NCBI RefSeq assembly: GCF_901827205.1
Contig: NZ_LR594675.1
Span: 1,612,001-1,676,000 of the forward strand
Direction: 5' to 3'
DNA from: Variovorax sp. PBS-H4
Lineage (GTDB): Bacteria; Pseudomonadota; Gammaproteobacteria; Burkholderiales; Burkholderiaceae_C
Length of the DNA: 64,000 nt
The notes under the pieces are model-generated. The model made no database searches. It was not told the DNA's origin and saw only the letters and a list, made by a program, of their open reading frames with translations. The translations under genes and the position numbers were made by a program. Shown here in pieces: positions 57,175-64,000 of the stretch (position 1 is its first letter; each line of letters starts with the position of its first letter).

Positions 57175-57178
57175 AGTT

Positions 57179-57275
57179 GATGGCGGCTGGAATCGAACCA
57201 GCTTTCCGGCATGGGATGCCTACCCAGCTTTCGCCTCTCGGAACTTCCGTCGCCCAACCAATAGGCCACACCATC
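57179..57275 (-). ncRNA. tRNA-like structured unit C (best T-arm)
   Basis: Minus strand: GATGGTG (57275-57269) pairs with CGCCATC (57185-57179) with one G-U. TG is followed by a D-arm-like GCCTATTGGTTGGGC (57266-57252) including GG. A canonical T-arm GCTGG-TTCGATT-CCAGC (57202-57186) is directly adjacent to the acceptor strand. The middle (57203-57251) has CGGA/TCCG and GGCAT/ATGCC hairpins but no 7-base anticodon loop on a 5-bp stem. Confidence 0.6.
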
Positions 57276-57342
57276 AAGGCTTCGGACTGCTTCAGCCTGG
57301 TTAGGGCTTCGGGGACCACCCGGCAATCCGAAGTCTTGATGG
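57271..57342. repeat. 20-bp inverted repeat between units C and D
   Basis: Arms 57271-57290 and 57323-57342 match at 18 of 20 positions, spacer 32 bases. They again include the CCATC/GATGG acceptor bases. Confidence 0.88.
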
Positions 57343-57404
57343 CCCTCCCACCTAGTTGCGCATCGGCCGGGATCGCCCAACCGTCCAGGTGAGAGGACGG
57401 GCCA
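57338..57404 (-). ncRNA. Structured unit D (67 nt)
   Basis: Minus strand TGGCCC (57404-57399) pairs with GGGCCA; inside, CTCTCACC pairs with GGTGGGAG and CCGTCC with GGACGG as alternatives. It is the first unit on the minus strand and of tRNA length, but D- and T-arms are not recognisable. The fold cannot be settled by eye. Confidence 0.4.
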
Positions 57405-57407
57405 ATT

Positions 57408-57617
57408 TTACTGCCTTGGACCGCAGTCCGCGAACAGCAGAACATGCACCTTGTCGGCAGCATCGTGCAAGGCTTTCACAGCATTTAAGACGGTGTGAAG
57501 CTCCTTTTCGCATTCGATCTCGTATGCGTGGTCCATCACCCTAGACATATTCTGTACTGTGACGGTGCAGAATTGTTCCAGAGCGTGCGTTGCGTCGTGC
57601 TTGGCGTCGTTGCTCAT
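57408..57617 (-). CDS. Small phage hypothetical protein (69 aa)
   Basis: Begins MSNDAKHDATHALEQFCTVT and ends LLFADCGPRQ; helical and acidic, soluble. The start overlaps the upstream stop by 4 bases. It is the last gene before the tRNA-like array, which would be on the same transcript. Function unknown. Confidence 0.6.
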   Translation of the reverse strand: MSNDAKHDATHALEQFCTVTVQNMSRVMDHAYEIECEKELHTVLNAVKALHDAADKVHVLLFADCGPRQ

Positions 57618-57925
57618 CCGTGTCCCTTACGAGTTTGGATAGCGGCATCCTCAAGGATGGCTTGCCCGATGTCTTCTCCGCTTCCCTCGCAGATGCAGCC
57701 TTTCCACGCTTCAGCAATTCGCTCGCGCTCCTGCTTGACGGCTTCCTCAGCATAGGCACGGAGCTGCGCGTACCTGTAGACCTGCTCGGTTGAGCACAGC
57801 AGCCGCGTTCGCTCGTCGAAGGGCGCATGCTGAAAGACCAGGGGGCCAACGTGGCCGCCGCTGTCTCGCACGTAGCCGAATGGCGCTGGCAACTCAGGTA
57901 GATCCATGGGTCTCTGCTCCTTCAT
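57614..57925 (-). CDS. Phage hypothetical protein (103 aa)
   Basis: Starts MKEQRPMDLPELPAPFGYVR; the 57925 start overlaps the HNH gene stop by 4 bases, while an ATG at 57907 has an AGGAG upstream. LLCSTEQVYRYAQLRAYAEE and AIQTRKGHG follow. The PELPxPFGYV opening is common in small phage proteins of unknown function. Confidence 0.6.
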   Translation of the reverse strand: MKEQRPMDLPELPAPFGYVRDSGGHVGPLVFQHAPFDERTRLLCSTEQVYRYAQLRAYAEEAVKQERERIAEAWKGCICEGSGEDIGQAILEDAAIQTRKGHG

Positions 57926-58422
57926 ATCGTGCAGCCTTCGTGGTGTTCTCGCTTGGCCATCACGTATTTTGCGTGCGCCTCCTCCGGCGTGCCGAACGTG
58001 CCGAGGTAGGTCCATTTGCCTCGTATCACGATCCGAGCGATCCAGCGGCTCCTTCGCGCCGACACGCCGAGCAGGTTTGTCGAGTTGTTGGACAGTGCGC
58101 GCTTAAGGTTCTCTTGATTTGTGCGGTGGTTGACATCTCTGAGATTGGCAATCGCGTTGTTCTTCTGATTGCCATCGATGTGGTCGATCATTCCTATTGG
58201 CCAATGGCCATGGACGTATAGCCATGCCAAGCGATGAGCGTCGTGCCGTTGTAGCAGGATGCCTATTCGCCGGTAGCCGGTTTTCTTGTTGATGTCGCCA
58301 GCCAAGCTGCCGGCGTTTGCTTTTCCCCCTGGGCGTGTTACGCGCCAGGTGAAGACGCCAGTCTCCGGGTCGTAATGAAGCAGCTCGCGCAGACGCGCGG
58401 CGGTAAGATCGGCAGAAGCCAT
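57922..58422 (-). CDS. HNH endonuclease with AP2-type C-terminus, copy 2
   Basis: 166 residues starting MASADLTAARLRELLHYDPE. HNH core AHRLAWLYVHGHWP...IDHIDGNQKNNAIANLRD and a C-terminal YLGTFGTPEEAHAKYVMAKR. It is paralogous to the copy at 27674-28171 with similar domain order and ends. It is the right-most prophage gene, 150 bases from attR, transcribed inward. Confidence 0.88.
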   Translation of the reverse strand: MASADLTAARLRELLHYDPETGVFTWRVTRPGGKANAGSLAGDINKKTGYRRIGILLQRHDAHRLAWLYVHGHWPIGMIDHIDGNQKNNAIANLRDVNHRTNQENLKRALSNNSTNLLGVSARRSRWIARIVIRGKWTYLGTFGTPEEAHAKYVMAKREHHEGCTI

Positions 58423-58486
58423 GAAGCGGTTTCCTCGCGGAGTGGTCAGGACTCCGTGGGTGCTGATACGCCCACGGGATCCGAAT

Positions 58487-58523
58487 TGCCTACCCTCAAC
58501 ACCCGTAGGCATCTGAGTAGGCA
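58487..58523. promoter_or_regulatory. Right arm-type integrase binding sites (three GTAGGCA heptamers)
   Basis: TGCCTAC at 58487-58493, GTAGGCA at 58505-58511 and 58517-58523. The last shares GTAGGCATCC with the copy over the integrase start. A 9-bp hairpin (CCGTGGGTG/CGCCCACGG, 58454-58477) lies between these and the HNH gene start. Confidence 0.65.
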
Positions 58524-58571
58524 TCCTCAGGAGGAAGGCCCGGCAACCCGCATGAATGCTAGTGCTGTGCC

Positions 58572-58591
58572 TCCCACCCTCTCCGCCAGCA
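58572..58591 (+). other. attR core (20-bp direct repeat)
   Basis: TCCCACCCTCTCCGCCAGCA, identical to attL at 18279-18298. Flanking bases differ on both sides, which sets the repeat length. Confidence 0.95.
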
Positions 58592-58619
58592 ATCAAGCAC
58601 CCGCGCGGATTGCAGCCCG

Positions 58620-58800
58620 GTGGGCCCTAGTGGCCCCTAGTGGCCCATTTTATTACCCTACTTTTTTCGTGCATCCGATCGTCGTTGAGCGTTTGGGAAC
58701 GCCCAGCCGGCCCAGCCCCAGCGCCCGGGCGACGCCCCAGCCGCCTCAGCCGCCTCAGCGCCCCGGCGGCGCCTAGCGCCCCAGCCGCCCCAGCACTCGA
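58620..58800. repeat. Low-complexity host DNA right of the prophage
   Basis: Two and a half tandem copies of the 10-mer GGCCCCTAGT (58623-58646) and then a C/G-rich tract with repeated GCCGCCTCAG and GCGCCCCAGC motifs (58690-58800). No coding frame is credible. It separates attR from the transposase remnant. Confidence 0.6.
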
Positions 58801-58819
58801 CCGCCGCTTCGAACGGCTT

Positions 58820-58950
58820 CGATTGGATGCGATTCAGGTAGCCGTAGATGTGGAGCTTCAGCACGACCGAGGGGTGGCACGAAGGACGGCCGGTTGCCGC
58901 CGGCTCGACGCCTTTGAAGCCGATTGCCTGCAGATCGAGCTCCTCGCGAA
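58820..58950 (-). pseudogene. IS1182-type transposase remnant
   Basis: The minus-strand frame reads ELDLQAIGFKGVEPAATGRP, SCHPSVVLKLHIYGYLNRIQ and S, matching the N-terminal signature of IS1182-family transposases. Homology stops after NRIQS and nothing follows. It begins directly after, and in frame with, the stop codon of the neighbouring NmrA-type gene, so an insertion probably defined that gene's present C-terminus. Confidence 0.75.
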
Positions 58951-58951
58951 A

Positions 58952-60373
58952 TCAGGCAAGTTGCTGTTGAAGGCTCAAGTGATCCTCGACGTGCCAACTC
59001 TCGACGATCTGGCCGCCAGCGATCCGCATGATGTCAGTGGCTAGATAGTCGATACGCTGGCCCGCCCCCGACCGTCCCTCACGACTACCGAGAAAGCGTC
59101 CCGTCACGCGCAGGTGGCTCACTACACGATCGCCGACGATCACCTGCTGCAGGACATGCACTCGCCCGTTGGGAAACGCCTCGTGGAATGCACTTTGCGC
59201 GGCAGTCAGGCCCGCGATGCTTGGCTCCCGGCCCGGTGGAGGCGTGCGATCCCGGAAGTCTGGCGAAACCGTCGTTGCCAGCATGGCATCGCTGCCGCCA
59301 TTCCACCAACCATAGTACCGCTGCGTTAGGGTAGCAATGTCACTGCCGTCGGGATCCGCCGATGCGACGAGAAGCTCTGGCTTGGCCATTCGGTAGGCCA
59401 ACGTGTCTGTCGCGGTCGAGGTGTCCCAATCCGGGGTCAGAGAGCCGCTGAAATCGCGCCAGCGACGCAGCCAAGTGGCTACGTCGACCATCGCAATGTT
59501 CCGTCTAGCGTTTAAGGTCTCAGCCTTGGGCCACGCGACGCCATCATCGCGAGCGAAGCCTAGACGGTACTTGCGCATGGTGTCCTCGGGGTGCTTTGCC
59601 ACCTCCGCCTTCAGTTCGGCGATCGACCACAGCACCCGCTCCATCGGGCGGCCGAGCACTTGTTCTACGGTAATAGCCAATTCCTCATAGGTGAAGGTGT
59701 CGCCGGATAGGTAGACGACCTTGTCGGCATGCTCGCGATTCGACACGGCGATCAGCGCTGTCATGCGGCCGATGTCTTCGGGTGTCGTCACAGTGAGGCG
59801 ATGAGACCAGGCGCCAAGCGCATGAACTATTCCTCTTTCCAGATTCACCAGGCCAAAAGCCGGAAGAAAGACAAAGCTCGTGAACATGCCTGTCGAGACG
59901 ATGGTCCACTTGACACGTGACTGTGAACGAAGCAGGTTCCGGACATCGAACTGCTCGTCGAACACTTCCTGGCCACTACCATGGCCGATGATGTCGTAGT
60001 CCACGCCGAACTGCCATGGGATGTAGTGTTCAATGTCAGCGCTGAGTGCTGCCGCAGTGATCTTGAGTTGGGTGCCGCGGCCGCCAACGAAGCCTGTGCA
60101 ACCGACGACCTGCGTAAACTTTGAGAAGATCGATGCAAGTTCTTCCACGCTGTCTTTGGCAAGATCGGCCTCGACGACATCCAATCCCAGTAAGCGCAGC
60201 TCCTCGCGCTGTTTGCTGACGACGTCGTTTGCCCCTCCCTGCATCATCGGCGGCAACAGTACAGAGATCGAACCGCCTAGATGGCCAAATCGAAGGAGTT
60301 CCCGGATGACAGGCATGCCGAGTTCGCCGGCTCCTAGGACAAGAACTTTTCGGGAGGAGGAAATGTTGGACAT
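58952..60373 (-). CDS. NmrA-type NAD(P)-binding protein fused to a SnoaL-like domain
   Basis: 473 residues. The N-terminal Rossmann domain (KVLVLGAGELGMPVIRELLR, VVGCTGFVGGRGTQLKITAA) continues to ~310 as an NmrA/isoflavone reductase-like protein. Residues ~340-470 (QRYYGWWNGGSDAMLATTVS, GRVHVLQQVIVGDRVVSHLR, VESWHVEDHLSLQQQLA) are a SnoaL/NTF2-like domain. A single chain may bind a cofactor and a small ligand; activity unknown. The end is next to an IS remnant and may lack a few residues. It is divergent from the HxlR gene. Confidence 0.85.
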   Translation of the reverse strand: MSNISSSRKVLVLGAGELGMPVIRELLRFGHLGGSISVLLPPMMQGGANDVVSKQREELRLLGLDVVEADLAKDSVEELASIFSKFTQVVGCTGFVGGRGTQLKITAAALSADIEHYIPWQFGVDYDIIGHGSGQEVFDEQFDVRNLLRSQSRVKWTIVSTGMFTSFVFLPAFGLVNLERGIVHALGAWSHRLTVTTPEDIGRMTALIAVSNREHADKVVYLSGDTFTYEELAITVEQVLGRPMERVLWSIAELKAEVAKHPEDTMRKYRLGFARDDGVAWPKAETLNARRNIAMVDVATWLRRWRDFSGSLTPDWDTSTATDTLAYRMAKPELLVASADPDGSDIATLTQRYYGWWNGGSDAMLATTVSPDFRDRTPPPGREPSIAGLTAAQSAFHEAFPNGRVHVLQQVIVGDRVVSHLRVTGRFLGSREGRSGAGQRIDYLATDIMRIAGGQIVESWHVEDHLSLQQQLA

Positions 60374-60483
60374 GAAATACCTTGTGTTGATTCGTCCGAC
60401 AGAATGCTCGATCCATCAACACAAAAGAAGCAGGCACACCGTTGATACCGCGTAACCCGACCCCGTTCGAGGAGATCATCCGA

Positions 60484-60939
60484 ATGTCGCAGCAGGCTTG
60501 CGACGCGCTGAGCGATGAAGATGATGGCCTTAAGCGCGAGATCCTCGCCCACGCCGGAAGCCGTTGGTCGCTCGGCATCGTGCACGCACTCGCGACTGCC
60601 GGAACTCTGCGCCACGCTGTGCTCGCGCGGCGGCTCGAAGGCATTACACAACGCATGCTCACACGAACACTGAGGCATCTGGAGCGAGACGGGATGATCG
60701 CGAGGGATGACTACGGTGAGGTTTCGCCCCGCGTTGAGTACAGCTTGACGGACGTAGGGCGAGGGTTCTTGGCCAGCATGATTCCCCTATGGGGATGGAT
60801 CTTGGACCACTCCCAGGAGTTGAGGGCGGCCCGCGAACAATTTGACAGACCACCGGAGCGCGGCGATGAGCGGCCGGGAACGGTAGTTCATAGGTTGAGT
60901 TCTCGACGAGCTGAGCCAAGGTCCGGGTTAGGCGTCTGA
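60484..60939 (+). CDS. HxlR family transcriptional regulator
   Basis: 151 residues starting MSQQACDALSDEDDGLKREI after GAGGAG (a TTG at 60442 is an alternative). The winged HTH has SRWSLGIVHALATAGTLRHA, LARRLEGITQRMLTRTLRHL and the wing VSPRVEYSLTDVG. Such regulators often sense electrophiles or aromatics. It is divergent from the NmrA-SnoaL gene and probably controls it. Confidence 0.9.
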   Translation: MSQQACDALSDEDDGLKREILAHAGSRWSLGIVHALATAGTLRHAVLARRLEGITQRMLTRTLRHLERDGMIARDDYGEVSPRVEYSLTDVGRGFLASMIPLWGWILDHSQELRAAREQFDRPPERGDERPGTVVHRLSSRRAEPRSGLGV

Positions 60940-61090
60940 GGTCTGAAGAAGCCCAGATCAGTTCCTCCATCGACGATGCGAGAGTCTCGTTAACAATCGA
61001 AACTTGTAGCGGGTGGATGCACAGCTTCCCACCGAAGCCTAGTCGTCGACTCCGGCGGGAGTCTTCGATCATTGGGTATCTTGGGTTGTT
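60920..61090 (-). pseudogene. CitE/HpcH-type lyase remnant, C-terminal fragment
   Basis: The minus-strand frame encodes EDSRRSRRLGFGGKLCIHPL and QVSIVNETLASSMEELIWAS, the C-terminal part of citrate lyase beta-like/citramalyl-CoA lyase proteins. The N-terminal catalytic part is missing and the acyl-CoA dehydrogenase gene begins immediately upstream. It is a relic of an operon that once included a CitE-like enzyme. Confidence 0.7.
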
Positions 61091-62250
61091 CAATAGGACT
61101 TGGGAAGTCCTAGGACATGCTCCGCGAGGTAAGAAAGGATGAGATTGGTGGATACCGGCGCCACTTGGTAAAGCCGGGTTTCTCGGAATTTTCTTTCAAC
61201 GTCGTACTCATTGGCAAAGCCAAAGCCTCCGTGAAACTGGATGCACGCGTTTGCTGCCTCCCAACTGGCCTTGGCGGCTAAATACTTTGCCATGTTCGCC
61301 TGAGGGCCGCATGCCTGGTGCGCGTCGAAGAGCCGGCACGCTTCCCAGCGCATCAGGTTTGCGGCTTCAACTTCGATGTATGCTTCTGCGATCGGAAACT
61401 GCACGCCTTGGTTCTGTCCGATGGGACGACCAAACACAACGCGTTCCTTCACATACCGCGTGACGCGATCTATAAACCAATAGCCGTCGCCGATGCACTC
61501 AGCGGCAATGAGGGTCCGCTCCGCGTTCAGCCCGTCAAGAATGTACTTGAAGCCGTGACCTTCTTGGCCGATGAGGTTCTCCTCAGGGATCTCTAGATTC
61601 TCGAAGAACAGCTCGTTCGTCTCGTGATTTACCATGTTGGGAATCGGGCGAACGGTCATTCCGGATCTTCTCGCTTCCAGCAGGTCCACCATGAAGATCG
61701 ACATGCCCTCGGTTTTCTTTTTTACATCGGCCAGAGGCGTCGTGCGTGCGAGGAGAATCATCCATTCGGAATGCTGAACTCTGGAGATCCAGACCTTCTG
61801 CCCGTTGATCACGTACCGGTCACCCTTCTTCACCGCCGTGGTTCGAATGCGTGTCGTATCCGTCCCCGTCGAGGGTTCCGTCACCCCCATTGACTGCAGG
61901 CGCCACTCGCCGCTGGCAATCCTGGGGAGAAACCTCTCCTTCTGCGCTTGCGACCCGTGCCGTAGCAGCGTGCCCATGTTGTACATCTGACCGTGACACG
62001 CACCCGAGTTGCCCCCCGATCGGTTGATCTCCTCCATGATGACCGAAGCCTCAGCGAGCCCGAGACCGGCGCCGCCCCATTCCTGCGGTACGAGGGCGGC
62101 CAGCCAACCAGCTTTGGTCAGGGCTTGAACGAAAGCGTCGGGGTAGGCACGCTCTTCATCCACCTTGCGGTGGTACTCATCTGGAAACTCCGCGCACAGC
62201 GCGCGCACCGCATCGCGGATGTCTGGGTAGGCTTCTTGGCTTGACTTCAT
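61090..62250 (-). CDS. Acyl-CoA dehydrogenase
   Basis: 386 residues, full length. Family features: GAGLGLAEASVIMEEINRSG, WRLQSMGVTEPSTGTDTTRI, GIN-type INGQKVWISRVQHSEWMILL and the C-terminal QFHGGFGFANEYDVERKFRE. FAD-dependent alpha,beta-dehydrogenation of an acyl-CoA. The start overlaps the upstream hydratase stop by 4 bases, so it is the last intact gene of a three-gene leftward operon. Confidence 0.93.
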   Translation of the reverse strand: MKSSQEAYPDIRDAVRALCAEFPDEYHRKVDEERAYPDAFVQALTKAGWLAALVPQEWGGAGLGLAEASVIMEEINRSGGNSGACHGQMYNMGTLLRHGSQAQKERFLPRIASGEWRLQSMGVTEPSTGTDTTRIRTTAVKKGDRYVINGQKVWISRVQHSEWMILLARTTPLADVKKKTEGMSIFMVDLLEARRSGMTVRPIPNMVNHETNELFFENLEIPEENLIGQEGHGFKYILDGLNAERTLIAAECIGDGYWFIDRVTRYVKERVVFGRPIGQNQGVQFPIAEAYIEVEAANLMRWEACRLFDAHQACGPQANMAKYLAAKASWEAANACIQFHGGFGFANEYDVERKFRETRLYQVAPVSTNLILSYLAEHVLGLPKSY

Positions 62251-63140
62251 GTTTGGAACTCGCAGTTTGCTTGCATCGCAAGGTGGTCATCGCTGTCCAA
62301 GGCCCAAAGGATCAGGCCCGGGCTGTCGGGTGCTGGGCAGGCATGTAGCCGAAGAGGCCGACCATTGAAGCATGGGCGGACTGCCTTGAACTGGAACTTG
62401 CGGATCGCAGCTCCCGGTGCCACGCGCCGGGCCAGGTCCGCCAGCAATGTCGCGATCAGCGGGCCCTGGACCACCAGTGCTGGGTAGCCTTCAATCGTCG
62501 TGGCATAAGGCCGGTCATAGTGGATTCGGTGAGCATTGAAGGTCAGCGCTGAATAGCGGAATAGCAACACTTCGTCTGGGACGATGGCTCGCTGCCATGC
62601 CGCACTTCCAGGGTGGGTAAAAGATCTCGCACTTGGGCCACCAAGTCGCGCCGCCGCGCGATAAACAATGTCCTGATGCTCGGTCAGCGCTATCCCTCGC
62701 GCGTTGTGGATCTCGTGCTCGACCGTGACGAAGATCAAATCGCCGCTACTTCCGGACTTCTGCGTTAAGGACAAGATGCGGGAGTCGCGCCGGACGGTCT
62801 CTCCGATCCGCAGTGGATTTCCGATCTTCCATTGCAGGCTACCGGCGGCCCACATTCGCCGAGGCAGAGGAACGGGTGGCAGAAAGCCACCCCGCCGCGG
62901 ATGTCCGTCGGCATCAATGCTGGCCGTCGGAGGCGCCGACAAGAAGTAGAGCCAGTGCCACAAAGGGGGCAACACGACTGGAAGTTCGTCTTCCCTGTCT
63001 AGCATCGCGAACAGCCTCTGGGCGGAGGAGCCTTGGAGCACATCTTCTACCGTCGCGGTCCGTCCCACCCATTCTTGGAGGTTCTCCAGCGATGCGTCTG
63101 CTGGACTGGTGGGCATCAAGTGCTCGTCACTGGTGGTCAC
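62247..63140 (-). CDS. MaoC/hotdog hydratase, mesaconyl-C4-CoA hydratase-like
   Basis: 297 residues. Double-hotdog arrangement with the diagnostic RYSALTFNAHRIHYDRPYAT motif and LPPLWHWLYFLSAP at the N-terminal half, as in mesaconyl-C4-CoA / itaconyl-CoA hydratases. It adds water to an unsaturated C4-C5 acyl-CoA. Together with the CitE remnant this recalls itaconate/mesaconate degradation (hydratase, then citramalyl-CoA lyase); the pathway assignment is inferred. Confidence 0.82.
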   Translation of the reverse strand: MTTSDEHLMPTSPADASLENLQEWVGRTATVEDVLQGSSAQRLFAMLDREDELPVVLPPLWHWLYFLSAPPTASIDADGHPRRGGFLPPVPLPRRMWAAGSLQWKIGNPLRIGETVRRDSRILSLTQKSGSSGDLIFVTVEHEIHNARGIALTEHQDIVYRAAARLGGPSARSFTHPGSAAWQRAIVPDEVLLFRYSALTFNAHRIHYDRPYATTIEGYPALVVQGPLIATLLADLARRVAPGAAIRKFQFKAVRPCFNGRPLRLHACPAPDSPGLILWALDSDDHLAMQANCEFQT

Positions 63141-63153
63141 GTTTACCGCCTGC

Positions 63154-64000
63154 TCATTGCTCAGCCTCGCGGATCATGTTCCTCGCAATCACGAGTTGCT
63201 GGATCTGCGAAGTGCCTTCGTAAATACGGAACAGACGAACATCTCGATAGAAGCGCTCGATGCCGTAGTCGCTCACATACCCAGCGCCGCCAAAGATCTG
63301 TACCGCACGATCCGCGACACGGCCGCACATCTCAGACGCGAACAGCTTCGCGCAGGATGCCTCCGTGCTCACGCTCCATCCGTCGTCTCGTCGGCGAGCA
63401 GCGTCCAAAACCATGCTTCTCGCCGCGTAGATCTCGGCTTTGCTATCCGCGAGCATGGCTTGCACCAGTTGGAACTGGCTGATCGGCTGTCCAAATTGCT
63501 TCCGCTCGGTGGCGTACTGCAGTGCGTCGCCCAGCATTCGCTCTGACGCCGCCACGCAGATCGCCGCGATATGGATGCGGCCCTTGTCCAGTACCTTCAT
63601 CGCTGTCTTGAAGCCCATGCCTTCGACGTTGCCGATAAGGTTGGCAGCAGGCACACGGCAGTTCTCGAAGATCACGTCGCAGGTGTGTGCACCTCTCTGG
63701 CCCATTTTGCTGTCGCGCTTGCCAAAGGTGATACCCGGCGTCTTCGCGTCAACAATCAACGCAGAGATGCCGCCGGCGCCCTTGTTGCCGAGGTCTGTGC
63801 GCGCCATCAGCGTGAAGATTCCGGCTTGCGGCGCGTTTGTGATGAAGCGCTTGGTACCGTTGATGACGTAGCAGTCTCCGTCGCGAATGGCGGTCGTGCG
63901 CAGCGAGGCGGCATCCGAGCCTGACTCGGGTTCTGTGAGCGCAAACGAAGCGATGAGCTCTCCGGTTGCCAGACGGGGAAGGTAGTGGCTCTTCTGGGCC
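63154..64000 (-). CDS. Acyl-CoA dehydrogenase, N-terminus outside window
   Basis: The frame stays open to the window edge. About 282 residues are visible: IASFALTEPESGSDAASLRT (acyl-CoA dehydrogenase M-domain signature), the GAGGISALIVDAKTPGITFG segment and the C-terminal IFGGAGYVSDYGIERFYRDV then LFRIYEGTSQIQQLVIARNM. It oxidises an acyl-CoA using FAD. Thirteen bases separate it from the hydratase gene, so it heads this part of the operon. Confidence 0.93.
   Translation of the reverse strand, partial: AQKSHYLPRLATGELIASFALTEPESGSDAASLRTTAIRDGDCYVINGTKRFITNAPQAGIFTLMARTDLGNKGAGGISALIVDAKTPGITFGKRDSKMGQRGAHTCDVIFENCRVPAANLIGNVEGMGFKTAMKVLDKGRIHIAAICVAASERMLGDALQYATERKQFGQPISQFQLVQAMLADSKAEIYAARSMVLDAARRRDDGWSVSTEASCAKLFASEMCGRVADRAVQIFGGAGYVSDYGIERFYRDVRLFRIYEGTSQIQQLVIARNMIREAEQ

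Noticed and set aside
57179..57275. Unit C annotated as an ordinary tRNA
   Set aside because: Acceptor, D- and T-arms fit, but no 5-bp stem with 7-base loop can be drawn for the anticodon, so no amino acid can be assigned.
57048..57463. Minus-strand open frames over the tRNA-like array (110 and 103 codons)
   Set aside because: They cover structured repeats, have no start signals and no protein-like composition.
57922..58596. Longer start for the right-end HNH gene, crossing attR
   Set aside because: The extension covers att and arm sites and has no similarity to the paralog, whose start matches 58422.
58690..58800. Cytosine-rich tract as a functional repeat or terminator
   Set aside because: Irregular repeats without a stem and T-run; treated as low-complexity DNA.
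60659..61093. Full 144-codon minus-strand gene
   Set aside because: Only the first ~55 codons resemble CitE-type lyases; the remainder is antisense to the HxlR gene, so a remnant is the better call.

Overview
The window is a GC-rich betaproteobacterial chromosome segment, most like Comamonadaceae (Variovorax-type) by gene content and order (radC, SlpA-type FKBP, ispH, serine/threonine dehydratase, serS, tRNA-Ser). A complete-looking temperate phage of about 40.3 kb sits in the tRNA-Ser gene. The genus is an inference from gene order and composition, not from a database search.

Left host flank (1-18.3 kb). A branched-chain-amino-acid-type ABC importer (LivH, a LivM-LivG fusion, a binding protein, LivF with 13 Met-Pro-Ala repeats) lies between three oxidoreductases. 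Next come a rubrerythrin / Fe-S oxidoreductase / DUF3501 cassette, a 2-oxoglutarate oxygenase, a truncated ABC ATPase, a truncated hemoglobin, an Smr protein, radC, an FKBP, ispH, a serine/threonine dehydratase, a VOC protein, serS and tRNA-Ser(CGA).

Prophage (18279-58591). A 20-bp direct repeat, the 3' end of tRNA-Ser, forms attL and attR. Six copies of the heptamer GTAGGCA beside the two att sites look like integrase arm sites. The integrase and a convergent AlpA/Xis-like gene are at the left. A long leftward early operon (29.7 to 19.8 kb) carries many small unknown genes, two HNH-type proteins, a Sak4 / DUF669 / exonuclease recombination module, a DNA methyltransferase and, as first gene, a miniature trimeric autotransporter adhesin. 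The immunity region (29.7-31.1 kb) has a repressor without a protease domain, a Cro-like protein, and two matching promoter-operators with a 16-bp palindrome. A CII-like regulator and a primase-helicase lead rightward into an iteron-rich putative origin. The late region (35.0-56.8 kb) is podoviral, with parallels to BPP-1/BcepC6B-type and T7-like phages: portal, scaffold, capsid, cement protein, tail tubes A and B, ejection proteins, terminase, tailspike and a lysis cassette with SAR endolysin and Rz/Rz1. An identical 16-bp motif occurs just upstream of three late gene blocks and may be the late-control site. Between the lysis genes and attR lies an unusual minus-strand array of tRNA-like structured units separated by long inverted repeats, followed by three minus-strand genes.

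Right host flank (58.6-64 kb). An IS1182-type transposase remnant, an NmrA-SnoaL fusion divergent from an HxlR regulator, a CitE-like lyase remnant, and an acyl-CoA dehydrogenase / mesaconyl-CoA-hydratase-like / acyl-CoA dehydrogenase operon suggest a mobile, partly decayed catabolic region.
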